This document shows positions 7,627 to 15,612 of a stretch of 64,000 bases of DNA, piece by piece. Position numbers and translations under genes: made by a program. The stretch comes from Chitinophaga sp. HK235 (GTDB lineage Bacteria > Bacteroidota > Bacteroidia > Chitinophagales > Chitinophagaceae). How positions within the stretch are numbered: the first letter of the stretch is position 1; each line of letters begins with the position of its first letter. Below the pieces are notes generated by a model. That model did not search any database. It saw nothing but the letters and a program-made list of their open reading frames with translations, and was not told the origin of the DNA. The stretch covers positions 7,190,501 to 7,254,500 of the forward strand of contig NZ_CP073766.1 in assembly GCF_018255755.1 (NCBI RefSeq), written 5' to 3'.

Positions 7627-8433
7627 TTAAAATTTGGAAATTTCTAAATTTTTAGGGTTGGGCGCTAGTCCTGGCAGTTTCACCTTATAGCGGAACATAC
7701 CATTAAAACTGTCTTCTTCCTTCAGCAATTCATGTCCGTTTTTACTGATCCAGAATGTCTGTGTGTATTTGCCACGTGGAGAAGTGCCTTCGGTATGCAG
7801 TTTCCAGCAGTCCACTTTTTTATTGTCGAGTGTGGTCAGCATTTCACTGCCGGCAACGGTGTAATTGACATAGGCCGGTGGTTCCAGGCCGGCGTCATAA
7901 AAGCGGATGGCAAATGTTTTGCCGGCGGCCAGTGGCAGCATTTCAAACGTTTCGATGTCCAGGTTCCAGTTGTAATTGGGACCGTTGAAATCAAGTGTGT
8001 ACCCGGCAGCTGTATTGTTGGCCACTGTGTCCGCACCTTTGATGCCGTCGGCAGACCAGTTGTAGGCCTTCAGTTTAGGGCCGGTGGTTTCTGTATGATA
8101 GAGCGGGGAAAAGTCGGAGGCACTGTTTACGGAATACACGCTGCGGTAATGGTTGCTGTCGGCGCTGTACCAGGTTTGCCGGATCTCAAATACGGGATGG
8201 CCTCCACGGCGGGACTGGCTGATATCCCTGGTCCAGAGCGAGAAGGCCATGATTTTCGGCTGACTGGGAAACTGGTAATACACCAGGTACTGCCGCAGTC
8301 CAGGCCGCAACAGACGGGTATTCAACGGCTGATGACGCTGATCAATCGTATCGGTTTGGGCAAAGGCCGCCTGCAGAGACAACAGGAAAATAAATACAAC
8401 GAATACATGGCGGAAGAAAGAGGTAATTGTCAT
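7627..8433 (-). CDS. Secreted DUF3108-like protein
   Basis: 268 residues with a clear signal peptide (residues 1-25, FLLSLQAAFAQ). The remainder is beta-rich: repeated phrases such as QYLVYYQF, FEIRQTWYSADSNHYRSVYSVN, ETFEMLPLAAGKTFAIRFYDAG and KVDCWKLHTEG---GKYTQTFWISKNGHELLKEE. This is the half-barrel pattern of DUF3108/LolA-like periplasmic proteins, in which the final W--K-GHELLK is a common ending. No enzyme motif is visible. It stands alone, divergent from the histidine kinase gene 240 bp away. Fold is moderately supported, role unknown. Confidence 0.55.
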   Translation of the reverse strand: MTITSFFRHVFVVFIFLLSLQAAFAQTDTIDQRHQPLNTRLLRPGLRQYLVYYQFPSQPKIMAFSLWTRDISQSRRGGHPVFEIRQTWYSADSNHYRSVYSVNSASDFSPLYHTETTGPKLKAYNWSADGIKGADTVANNTAAGYTLDFNGPNYNWNLDIETFEMLPLAAGKTFAIRFYDAGLEPPAYVNYTVAGSEMLTTLDNKKVDCWKLHTEGTSPRGKYTQTFWISKNGHELLKEEDSFNGMFRYKVKLPGLAPNPKNLEISKF

Positions 8434-8632
8434 TGCTGAATGATCTGTTTTGTTTCATAGCAAATGTTCATCTTCCGGAACAACAGATCAACTGTTTTCA
8501 ATCATCTCCCCGGAATTTTAAATCAATGGCAGGTATCTCCCGGATGATCATCATCATTGAAAATGAACCGGTGATGGTTGAATAGCCAGTAATAATGGTT
8601 GAAAATACGCCGGTAAAAGCATGATGACATGG

Positions 8633-8640
8633 TACTTTTG
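8633..8640 (+). promoter_or_regulatory. Possible -7 element of the two-component operon
   Basis: TACTTTTG matches TAnnTTTG and lies 34 bp before the kinase ATG at 8675. No TTTG is seen at 19-21 bp upstream, so it is only a candidate. Confidence 0.4.
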
Positions 8641-8674
8641 ACTGAACTGTTTTAAAACCTTTGTATTTTCAGCC

Positions 8675-9700
8675 ATGCGAATTTTTAAAGAGATGTCTAC
8701 TGCAGTACGGGTGCAATGGTTGATATGGCTGATGGTGCTACTATTGCTGTTTTTTACTTTGCTGCCGGAGGATAGCCTGGGGCAGTCAGCCACCTATGCT
8801 TTGCTGAATACTTCCTTCTACGCGATGGTGGTGTATGGTAATATCAGTTTTTTATATCCCCGCTTGTTCCTGAAAAACAGGAAAGTGCTGTATATCATTG
8901 CTGTCATTCCTTTTGTGGTGAGCCTGGGCATCACCAGAGGCTATCTGATGATGTGGCTGTACAACCTTTTTTTTAATCCTAAGCCCGAAGCCACTATCAT
9001 GCTGAGTACCATGCAGATCCTCCGTAATGTGTCTGGTATGCTCACCATTTTTCTGCTGGGCTATGTGTTGAGAATAGCCATTGCTTATTTTATATTGAAG
9101 CGGGAAACGGAGGAGATACTGTTACAACATGCACAAACAGAACTGAACCTGTTGAAGTCGCAGGTACAGCCGCATTTTCTGTTTAATACGCTCAACAACA
9201 TTTATTATGAAGCTTTCCGTGAAGCACCCCACACGGCTTTGTTGATAGAAAGGTTGTCGGAGATCATGCGTTATTTTGTAGATGAAAGCCCGAAAGACAA
9301 AGTCAAATTATCTACAGAAATAAATTTTCTTGAAAACTATATTGCCCTCGAAAAGATCAGAATCCGGCACGAAATTGGTCTGAATTTTATCAAAGATGCC
9401 AGTGATGACTGCCAGTTACCTCCTATGCTGCTGATGACTTTTGTAGAGAATATTTTTAAGCATGGGATTGATAAAACCAGTACCCGTAATAATATTGAGA
9501 TATCACTGGTATGCCAACACGACCATCTTGTTTTCAGCACCTGCAATGAAATGCCCCGGCAGCCCGTTAGTAGCAGCGGGCGCGGATCGGGAATAGAAAA
9601 TCTGCGTAAACGCCTGGTATTGTTGTATGGAGATAATTTTGAGCTGAAGACAGAGAAATCAAATAACCATTTTATAGCCTCCTTAACCGTCCCCTTATGA
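8675..9700 (+). CDS. LytS/YehU-type sensor histidine kinase
   Basis: 341 residues. Four hydrophobic segments fill the first 140 residues (about 12-31, 43-62, 72-95, 120-141) with no large periplasmic loop, so any signal is sensed in or near the membrane. His_kinase domain (PF06580 type) begins near residue 150; the phospho-acceptor is His167 in QVQPHFLFNTLNNI. The ATP-binding part shows PPMLLMTFVENIFKHGI and a Gly-rich GRGSGIENLRKRL. The gene overlaps the response-regulator gene by 4 bp (ATGA), so the two are translationally coupled and form a LytTR two-component system. Signal and targets are unknown. Confidence 0.92.
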   Translation: MRIFKEMSTAVRVQWLIWLMVLLLLFFTLLPEDSLGQSATYALLNTSFYAMVVYGNISFLYPRLFLKNRKVLYIIAVIPFVVSLGITRGYLMMWLYNLFFNPKPEATIMLSTMQILRNVSGMLTIFLLGYVLRIAIAYFILKRETEEILLQHAQTELNLLKSQVQPHFLFNTLNNIYYEAFREAPHTALLIERLSEIMRYFVDESPKDKVKLSTEINFLENYIALEKIRIRHEIGLNFIKDASDDCQLPPMLLMTFVENIFKHGIDKTSTRNNIEISLVCQHDHLVFSTCNEMPRQPVSSSGRGSGIENLRKRLVLLYGDNFELKTEKSNNHFIASLTVPL

Positions 9701-10407
9701 GTTTGAACTGCCTTATTGTAGATGATGAGCCCAACGCGGTTAAACTGCTGGAACTGCATATCCAGCAAACAACCAACTGGCAGCTCATAGGTAAATGTTA
9801 CAACGCGCTGGAAGCACTGGAATGCCTGAAACAGCATAAAGCGGATGTGGTATTCCTGGATATCAATATGCCGCAGCTGAACGGCATGGAACTAGCGGGG
9901 CTGCTGCCCAGCAACGTGAAGATCGTATTTACAACAGCACATTCAGAATTTGCGGCGGCCAGCTATAACTATCAAACGCTGGATTATCTGTTGAAACCCA
10001 TCACCCTTACCCGTTTCCTGGCAGCACGGCAGAAGATAGAAGCCAGCTTCCGCCATGGTATTACTTTGGATAAGATAGAAGAGCAACCTGAACAGGACTA
10101 CTTTTTTGTGAAGTCAGGCAAAACCCTGCTGCGCATCCGTTTGTCCGAACTGCTATACTTTGAAGGAGAGAAGGAATATGTACGGGTGGTCACCATCCGT
10201 GAAGAAGTGTTGGTGTACAAACGTCTGAAAGAGATCGCCGAACAACTGGGAGCTCCCTTTATCCGCGTACATAATTCCTACATCGTGAATACCAGCCAGA
10301 TAGAGAAGATACTGGACAATCATATCCATATTGCTGACAAACGGATTCCGCTGAGTGAGAAGTTTCGTCCTGATTTTATGGCTCTGATACAACAGCGTTT
10401 TCTATAA
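9697..10407 (+). CDS. LytTR-family response regulator
   Basis: 236 residues: receiver domain 1-120 with phospho-acceptor Asp55 in VVFLDINMPQLNG, acidic pocket DDE at 9-11, and the conserved Lys in DYLLKPI; then a LytTR DNA-binding domain from about 135 (YFFVKSGKTLLRIRLSELLYFEGEKEYVRV, with FIRVHNSYIVN near the end). It takes phosphate from the kinase encoded just upstream and binds direct-repeat DNA sites. Start overlaps the kinase stop. Its end overlaps that of the convergent MarR-GNAT gene by 6 bp. Confidence 0.93.
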   Translation: MSLNCLIVDDEPNAVKLLELHIQQTTNWQLIGKCYNALEALECLKQHKADVVFLDINMPQLNGMELAGLLPSNVKIVFTTAHSEFAAASYNYQTLDYLLKPITLTRFLAARQKIEASFRHGITLDKIEEQPEQDYFFVKSGKTLLRIRLSELLYFEGEKEYVRVVTIREEVLVYKRLKEIAEQLGAPFIRVHNSYIVNTSQIEKILDNHIHIADKRIPLSEKFRPDFMALIQQRFL

Positions 10408-11358
10408 CACCAGCTCCATCTGGATATTGCACCGTTCATAAGGTGTACTTCTGCCGGCCACTTTCTGAAATCCCAGTTTATGGTACAGATTGATGGCAGG
10501 TTTGAGGATGGTATTGCTTTCGAGATATATCCTGGAAGCCCCCAGTGAACGGGCTTTCTGAACACAGGCATCGCCCAGCAGCCAACCGATGTTTTTGCCC
10601 TGTACACGGGGAGAAACCGCCATCTTGGCCAGTTCGTAGTCATAGTCGGGGTCCTGCATACGGATCAGGGCACATACACCAACCGGCTCGTCGTTGTAAA
10701 GCGCTACCAGTATATGACCGCCTTTACGAAGGATATAACCTTCGGGGTCATCGAGTGCCTTGTAATCTGCAGGCTCCATTTTAAACCAGGTAGATATCCA
10801 CTCTTCGTTGAGATCTCTGAAAGCCTTGCGGTATGCGGGTTTGTAAGGAACGATTTTTACCTGCCGGCTTTCCCGTTGTTTCCGTTGTTCCTGAACACGG
10901 CGCAGCAGCGATTTCTGTTCCAGCAGAAACTCCCATTCCTCAATGGCTTTCCACAAGTCATGCTGCGCCTGGGCCGACAGCTCTTCGATAGCATTGTTTA
11001 CATCTGTGTACTGATCAGCGATCCGGGTATTCATGTCCATACCTTTGGTGGATAAACTGATCATAGTCCTGCGCCCGTCTGCTTTGTCTTTTTTCTCTTT
11101 TACCAGTCCTTTACCCGCCATTTCCCTGACGATTTTACTGACCGATACATGCGAATGCCCTATCTCCCTGGCAATTTCGGTGATGGTTTTTTGTTCGCCC
11201 CGGGAGAGCACATAAAATACGGGAAACCATTTAGGCTGCATGTTTACGGCATAGGTATCGTATATCTGGGCAGCGTCTTCGGTGATCTTGTCTGTCAGCA
11301 GCCGGAGCCTGCTGCCGATCGCCATTTTACCTACGGTATCAAAAAAATTCATGGTCAT
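10402..11358 (-). CDS. MarR regulator fused to GNAT acetyltransferase
   Basis: 318 residues with two domains: a MarR winged helix (about 1-150; TEIAREIGHSHVSVSKIVREMAGKGLVKEKKDKADGRRTMISLSTKG holds recognition helix and wing) and a C-terminal GNAT domain (about 165-318; VSPRVQGKNIGWLLGDACVQKARSLGASRIYLESNTILKPAINLYHKLGF holds the acetyl-CoA loop, Q-x-x-x-x-G, and motif B). Such fusions are known in Bacteroidota, with the acetylated ligand thought to be the effector, but substrates are unidentified. Translation may start at 11358 or at the ATG at 11352; both lie six bases apart. A 14-bp palindrome lies just upstream. Confidence 0.88.
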   Translation of the reverse strand: MTMNFFDTVGKMAIGSRLRLLTDKITEDAAQIYDTYAVNMQPKWFPVFYVLSRGEQKTITEIAREIGHSHVSVSKIVREMAGKGLVKEKKDKADGRRTMISLSTKGMDMNTRIADQYTDVNNAIEELSAQAQHDLWKAIEEWEFLLEQKSLLRRVQEQRKQRESRQVKIVPYKPAYRKAFRDLNEEWISTWFKMEPADYKALDDPEGYILRKGGHILVALYNDEPVGVCALIRMQDPDYDYELAKMAVSPRVQGKNIGWLLGDACVQKARSLGASRIYLESNTILKPAINLYHKLGFQKVAGRSTPYERCNIQMELVL

Positions 11359-11377
11359 TAATTTTAGTAATCAATTC

Positions 11378-11391
11378 CGTAACTGGTTACG
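11378..11391. promoter_or_regulatory. Palindrome upstream of the MarR-GNAT gene, candidate operator
   Basis: CGTAACTGGTTACG has 6-bp perfect arms around TG, 20 bp before the start codon. This size and place suit a MarR dimer site and would allow autorepression. Inferred from symmetry and position only. Confidence 0.45.
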
Positions 11392-11589
11392 TAAATGTAA
11401 AAATGTTTCACAGGAATACAAAAAATATATTTTCAGGTGTTCAAAAACGGACATGGTAAGTTGTGGGGATTGGACACGATTGAGCATAGGGGCCTATCTC
11501 CGGGTTTTTACACAAATGCTTGTTAAAATTAGAAATGACCTTGAAAGCTGTTTTCTTTTTAGATATTTTTTGACATAAATCTATCCGGC

Positions 11590-12582
11590 ATGATAAAAAA
11601 TATATGGTTACTGGCAGGCTGTTTATTATCATTAGTTGCCCATGCGCAGCACCCGCAGGGAGTAAGTTTAGACAACTCCTATCTTCAGCAGCTGCAGAAA
11701 AATATCGTGTCCCGAAACGACAGTACAGACCTGTACGTTAATGACGGCACATCTAAAGACCTACTGTATTATGCCCTCGTGCCACAAGGCGTAGTTAAGG
11801 GTGTAATTGTATTGCTACCGGGTGCCTGGGAACAGGTAGAAACGGTGCTTAGTAGTAATAAAGCGCTGTGCCAGCAGGCATACAGCCGGCAGCTGGCAGT
11901 GATTGTTCCCTCAATCAACCGGCGCCTGGCACTCGACAAGGAAGTGTTGGACTTTCTGAATACGGTGCTGCTCGACTCCATAAAAAGATACCGGCTGCCT
12001 GCCGGTAAGTTTATACTGGGCGGGTTCTCTGTCGGTGGACTCTTTAGTTTACGGTATACCGAACTGGCTTACATGGATGTTACGCAAACGGCTATACGTC
12101 CGTTGGCTGTTTATAGTGTGGATGGCCCTATGGACCTGGCACACCTGTATGAGTCGGGCAGGCGGGGCACTGAAAAAAATCCGCCCTCACAGGAAGGTAT
12201 TTATATCACCACGGAGTTTAAAAAAATCATGGGCGGAACACCTGCTGAAGCTCGGCAGCAATATGAATTTTATGCTGCTTATTCGAGGGAAAATGAGCAG
12301 GGTGGTAACATCCGTTATCTGACAAAAGTACCGGTACGCATCTACAACGATACAGATGTCAACTGGTGGATACAGAACAGGAGCGTAGACCTGTACGATA
12401 TGAATGCACTCGACCAGTCCGCCGCCATCAACTGGTTGCGGCAGCATGGTAATACGCAGGCCGACTTTATCAATGCCTTTGGAAAAGGTTATCGCCCGGA
12501 TGGTAGCCGGCATCCGCACTCCTGGTCTATTGTGGATGCTAAGGAGTGTGTAGACTGGATATGCAGTATCGTAGGGGGATAG
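11590..12582 (+). CDS. Secreted alpha/beta hydrolase-like protein
   Basis: 330 residues with a signal peptide (about 1-19, SLVAHAQ). The fold is alpha/beta hydrolase: VVKGVIVLLPGAW early, the nucleophile elbow GGFSVGG near residue 144 (G-x-S-x-G), and a C-terminal His in RHPHSWSIVDAKECVDW that could complete the triad; an acidic residue in VRIYNDTDVNWW may be the third member. It is probably a periplasmic or exported esterase/peptidase, but no substrate can be read. The gene is followed at 72 bp by another small secreted protein and may share its transcript. Confidence 0.65.
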   Translation: MIKNIWLLAGCLLSLVAHAQHPQGVSLDNSYLQQLQKNIVSRNDSTDLYVNDGTSKDLLYYALVPQGVVKGVIVLLPGAWEQVETVLSSNKALCQQAYSRQLAVIVPSINRRLALDKEVLDFLNTVLLDSIKRYRLPAGKFILGGFSVGGLFSLRYTELAYMDVTQTAIRPLAVYSVDGPMDLAHLYESGRRGTEKNPPSQEGIYITTEFKKIMGGTPAEARQQYEFYAAYSRENEQGGNIRYLTKVPVRIYNDTDVNWWIQNRSVDLYDMNALDQSAAINWLRQHGNTQADFINAFGKGYRPDGSRHPHSWSIVDAKECVDWICSIVGG

Positions 12583-12654
12583 TTGGTTTGGGGGAGAAAT
12601 TTGTTTACTTTAGTGTTATCTGTCAGCACTAAACCTACATCAAATATCCCCTAT

Positions 12655-13149
12655 ATGAAGTACCTGTCACTTGCTGTTACACTTATCGGAAGTTTTCATT
12701 TTTCTCAGGCGCAGCTGACGCCTCATCAGTCAAAAGAGATTGAAGTGCATAAAGGCCGCGATCTTTCACAGGAAACAAACAAACCTGCGCCGGTTGTGAA
12801 TAACAGCCCTGTTAATGCCAAAGCCCTGCAGTTTTTTATCCGTAAATGGAAAACCGGGGTGACCGATGCATTTTATGTAACCAACAATGCCGGTATTCAG
12901 ACGATGGTCGTTAACGTTAATGCGCGTACAAAACCATTACTGATCAATGCAGATGGCACCTATTACTGGGAGGCCTACGGCGAACAGCGCCGGGGCCGCT
13001 GGAGCACCACCGGCAAATCCGATTACCCGATCATATTAAAGAATGCGATTGAAAACAAGGATTGGTATGTGGGTCGCCACGAAAAGGGCAAAAACGCCAT
13101 CTACATCTGGGACCATAATGCTATCAGTTACACAGGTGTACCCATGTGA
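12655..13149 (+). CDS. Small secreted protein of unknown function
   Basis: 164 residues from the ATG at 12655, chosen because it opens directly with a signal peptide (MKYLSLAVTLIGSFHFSQAQ); upstream in-frame TTG codons would bury it. I do not recognise a family. The mature part has a lysine-rich linker, then a beta-rich region with FVYVTNN-like, YYWEAYGEQRRGRWSTTGKSDYP and WYVGRHEKGKNAIYIWDHNA phrases. There are no Cys pairs or metal motifs. A strong terminator follows at once. Confidence 0.6.
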   Translation: MKYLSLAVTLIGSFHFSQAQLTPHQSKEIEVHKGRDLSQETNKPAPVVNNSPVNAKALQFFIRKWKTGVTDAFYVTNNAGIQTMVVNVNARTKPLLINADGTYYWEAYGEQRRGRWSTTGKSDYPIILKNAIENKDWYVGRHEKGKNAIYIWDHNAISYTGVPM

Positions 13150-13153
13150 TCAC

Positions 13154-13185
13154 AAACAAGCCGGACCAGCAGTCCGGCTTGTTTT
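13154..13185. terminator. Bidirectional terminator between convergent genes
   Basis: Perfect 12-bp stem AACAAGCCGGAC/GTCCGGCTTGTT with a 5-nt loop followed by TTTT on the + strand; it sits between the small secreted protein and the serine hydrolase, whose stop codon touches the 3' arm. Confidence 0.85.
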
Positions 13186-14815
13186 ATGGCAGTAATGCCG
13201 GCAACAGATATTGTTCCATGATGGTGTTTACCTGCGGATGTGCATAAGGTTTGTTATAGGCTTCTGCTGTAACTACTATCACCAGTGGCACTTCTTTGAA
13301 TACAAAAATGTAATTGCCGCCATTGCCTGAACAGTAGTAGGTTTCGTAATTTTTGTTGTGGATGTGAAAAGTTTTGTTCCAGAAGAGATATCCGTAGTAT
13401 TCCTGATTTCTTTCCGGTATGCTGGCATACCGCGTGAATGTTTTCTGCACCCAGCTGGCAGGAAGAATGGATTGATGCTGCCAGCGGCCATTGTTTTGAT
13501 ATAGCTGGCCGAATTTGGCAAAATCGAGGGTATTCATCCGGATGCCGCCGGCGGTGCTGGCAACGCCCTGTGGGGTGTATTGCCACTGATAATGTGTAAT
13601 GCCCAGCGGACGGAAAAGCCGACGGTCTGCATACTGTTCCAGTCCGCCGGGAATACGCTGATGCAGGATATCCCCGAGTACTACAACACCTGCAGTAAAA
13701 TAATGCCATTCACCGGGCTTACGGGAACGGTTATACGGTAAGTCGAGTGTAAATTTCACCCAGTTGTCGGTAGGGTACATATTTTCTTCGTTGCCCGGTG
13801 AATCATTGTCGTTATCATCTCCATCCAATGGGCTGCTCATCGTCAAAAGTGCTTTCAGGGTAATCCGTTCTTTTTCCGGTGAATAATGAGCAAATGTCTT
13901 CAGGTCATAGAAATCATGCAGGGGCTGTTCTTCGCTTTTCAGATAACCATCCTTCAAGGCCATACCCATTATAGCAGCGGCAAAGGATTTACCAACGGAA
14001 CGTACATCGTGCAGGGAATCCCGGCCTGAGCCATTGAAATATTCCTCTATCAGCAGTTGCCCGTTTTTGATCACGGCTATGCTCGTGATATTTTTAAAAA
14101 CACCTTCATCGATATATCCCTTTAATAATTTGATTTTGTTATGGTCAAAGCTTTCATGGGAAAGGGGAAAGCCCTGATAGGGCGGAGGGGTGTGTAGCGT
14201 GATTGTCTGAAGGTTGATGTCAGGTCTTCTTTTTACTGTCAGCGGAAGTTCGCCGGCAGCGATGAGTACTCCTGTTTTGATGACCTCATTTTTATCCCGG
14301 ATATAAGGTCGGATCTCCATACGCAGCTGATGCGGACCTTCTGTGAGTGCGTTGTCGCCGCCATTGGCCAGAAAACGCATCCAGAAGTACTGGCTCCAGA
14401 GCATGGAAGGAGTGGTATTATCTATCAGCGGTTTGCTGATGATGGTTTCAGTCTTTTTGGCTTCGGCGGATGGAGCGCCAGGATGCAGGTTGCTTTGATA
14501 CACCTGTCTGTTATCTAAATAAAGTGTGAACTGGTAATTGCCACGCTGTAGTAATTCTTCAGTGCCAGCCTCCGGCTCCAGCTGGTGCAGGTAGCGGACA
14601 AGCGGACTATCTGCATAGGCAGTGAAGAACAGGTTACTTTTATGGGTCAGATGATAGGTGCTAAGAAAGGCTGTCGTTTTCAGACTGGATGGAGAAATGT
14701 TTTCTGAAGTGAAAACGATCCGGCCAGCATAGAGGAAAGGTGTATTACCGGTCTGGGCATGAACCCGTACATACTGGCATAACAGCAAACAGATAATCGT
14801 TAGCAAGAGCCGCAT
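13184..14815 (-). CDS. Secreted serine hydrolase (class C beta-lactamase/PBP-like)
   Basis: 543 residues from the ATG at 14815, which begins with a signal peptide (MRLLLTIICLLLCQYVRVHAQ); an ATG at 14854 lies inside a palindromic repeat and is not credible. The N-terminal 200 residues are a beta-rich region that I do not recognise. The C-terminal half is the beta-lactamase fold: SVGKS (S-x-x-K nucleophile), Y-x-T in HYFTAG where Y-x-N/S is usual, and a HIHNKNYETYYCSGNGGNY segment near the KTG position. Members are D-alanyl-D-alanine peptidases, esterases or amidases in the periplasm. No partner genes. Class firm, substrate unknown. Confidence 0.85.
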   Translation of the reverse strand: MRLLLTIICLLLCQYVRVHAQTGNTPFLYAGRIVFTSENISPSSLKTTAFLSTYHLTHKSNLFFTAYADSPLVRYLHQLEPEAGTEELLQRGNYQFTLYLDNRQVYQSNLHPGAPSAEAKKTETIISKPLIDNTTPSMLWSQYFWMRFLANGGDNALTEGPHQLRMEIRPYIRDKNEVIKTGVLIAAGELPLTVKRRPDINLQTITLHTPPPYQGFPLSHESFDHNKIKLLKGYIDEGVFKNITSIAVIKNGQLLIEEYFNGSGRDSLHDVRSVGKSFAAAIMGMALKDGYLKSEEQPLHDFYDLKTFAHYSPEKERITLKALLTMSSPLDGDDNDNDSPGNEENMYPTDNWVKFTLDLPYNRSRKPGEWHYFTAGVVVLGDILHQRIPGGLEQYADRRLFRPLGITHYQWQYTPQGVASTAGGIRMNTLDFAKFGQLYQNNGRWQHQSILPASWVQKTFTRYASIPERNQEYYGYLFWNKTFHIHNKNYETYYCSGNGGNYIFVFKEVPLVIVVTAEAYNKPYAHPQVNTIMEQYLLPALLP

Positions 14816-14840
14816 ATAATCTGATTTTAGGTGAGTTGTA

Positions 14841-14880
14841 GCTTCATCTATCATAGCCCAGGACTTTAGTCCTGGGAGAG
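14841..14880 (+). repeat. Short palindromic repeat, copy 1
   Basis: Core CCCAGGACTTTAGTCCTGGG (14857-14876) has perfect 9-bp arms; the left flank CTTCATCTATCATAG is shared, inverted, with copies 2 and 3. It lies between the serine hydrolase and the SRPBCC gene. Confidence 0.8.
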
Positions 14881-14924
14881 CTAACGAAAATACAATCTGT
14901 TGCCCAGTCCGGTAACAATTTTAC

Positions 14925-15344
14925 TTACATGGAAGCTTTGTCAATAGGTGTTCCGGCGAGGTATAGTCTGAAAGGTTCCCAGTACATTTTTTTCCAGCCG
15001 GCGTCGAGGTCATCGTAGGCATTGTCCGGCACATTGGCATGAATGGCATGCAGCATGACATCGGAGCCTATTGACTCAAGGTGGATGATAAAGGTAGAAT
15101 CTATATCACCGGCATCCCAGCTCTGTGCTCTCCACGACTGTACGATCAGCCGATCCGGGATCAGTTGCAGGTTTTTCCCCGTGATATAACCACTATGGGC
15201 GGAATAGCTGCTGCCCTCAGTGGGATTGATTTCGGCAGGAGCACCAGTAGCGATGCTGTGTTTTTTTCCGTCCGTGTAAATGTCATAGAGTTCCTTAGGT
15301 GTAGTATTCTTAAATAATACATCCTGAATGATTGTTTTAGACAT
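14925..15344 (-). CDS. SRPBCC/AHSA1 domain protein
   Basis: 139 residues. The START-like fold of the AHSA1 group is recognisable: IIQDVLFKNTTPKELYDIYTDGKKHSIATG at the N terminus, G-YSAHSGYITGKNLQLIPDRLIVQSWRAQSW in the strands (the W-x-A-x-x-W phrase is typical), and GWKKMYWEPFRLYLAG in the C-terminal helix. Such proteins bind small hydrophobic ligands or act as chaperone-associated factors; a specific function cannot be assigned. The gene stands alone between inverted copies of the palindromic repeat (14841 and 15375), which suggests that the segment has been moved or rearranged. Confidence 0.85.
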   Translation of the reverse strand: MSKTIIQDVLFKNTTPKELYDIYTDGKKHSIATGAPAEINPTEGSSYSAHSGYITGKNLQLIPDRLIVQSWRAQSWDAGDIDSTFIIHLESIGSDVMLHAIHANVPDNAYDDLDAGWKKMYWEPFRLYLAGTPIDKASM

Positions 15345-15374
15345 AATAATTGGTTTTAGCTATATAATTAAATC

Positions 15375-15550
15375 CCCAGGACTAAAGTCCTGGGCTATAA
15401 TAGATGGAGTGAAGACGGTGGTTTAGTCACATTTTTATTTCCAATTTTATCATGATTTAGATCCCAGGACTAAATTCCTGGGCTACGATAGATGGAGTGA
15501 AGACGGTGCTTTAGTTATTTTTTTCATCTCCAATTTTATCATGGTTTTTA
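15375..15550 (-). repeat. Tandem pair of 88-bp units carrying the palindrome, copies 2 and 3
   Basis: Two direct units start at 15375 and 15463 and differ at roughly ten positions. Each begins with the palindrome (15375-15394 perfect; 15463-15482 with one mismatch in each arm) and continues with GGCTAnnATAGATGGAG and an AT-rich tail ending CCAATTTTATCATG. The orientation is opposite to copies 1 and 4. Confidence 0.85.
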
Positions 15551-15612
15551 TTCCCTTTATCTTATCACAGTTCTCATTCTTTTAGTAAAGCTCCGTGCTT
15601 CATTCATCCAAT

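Noticed and set aside
11282..11578. 98-codon + strand frame between MarR-GNAT and the hydrolase gene
   Set aside because: Covers the promoter and operator region, has no family pattern, and begins inside the MarR gene on the other strand.
15375..15550. CRISPR array
   Set aside because: Only two units of 88 bp with no alternating spacers and no cas genes; it is a tandem duplication of a palindromic element.
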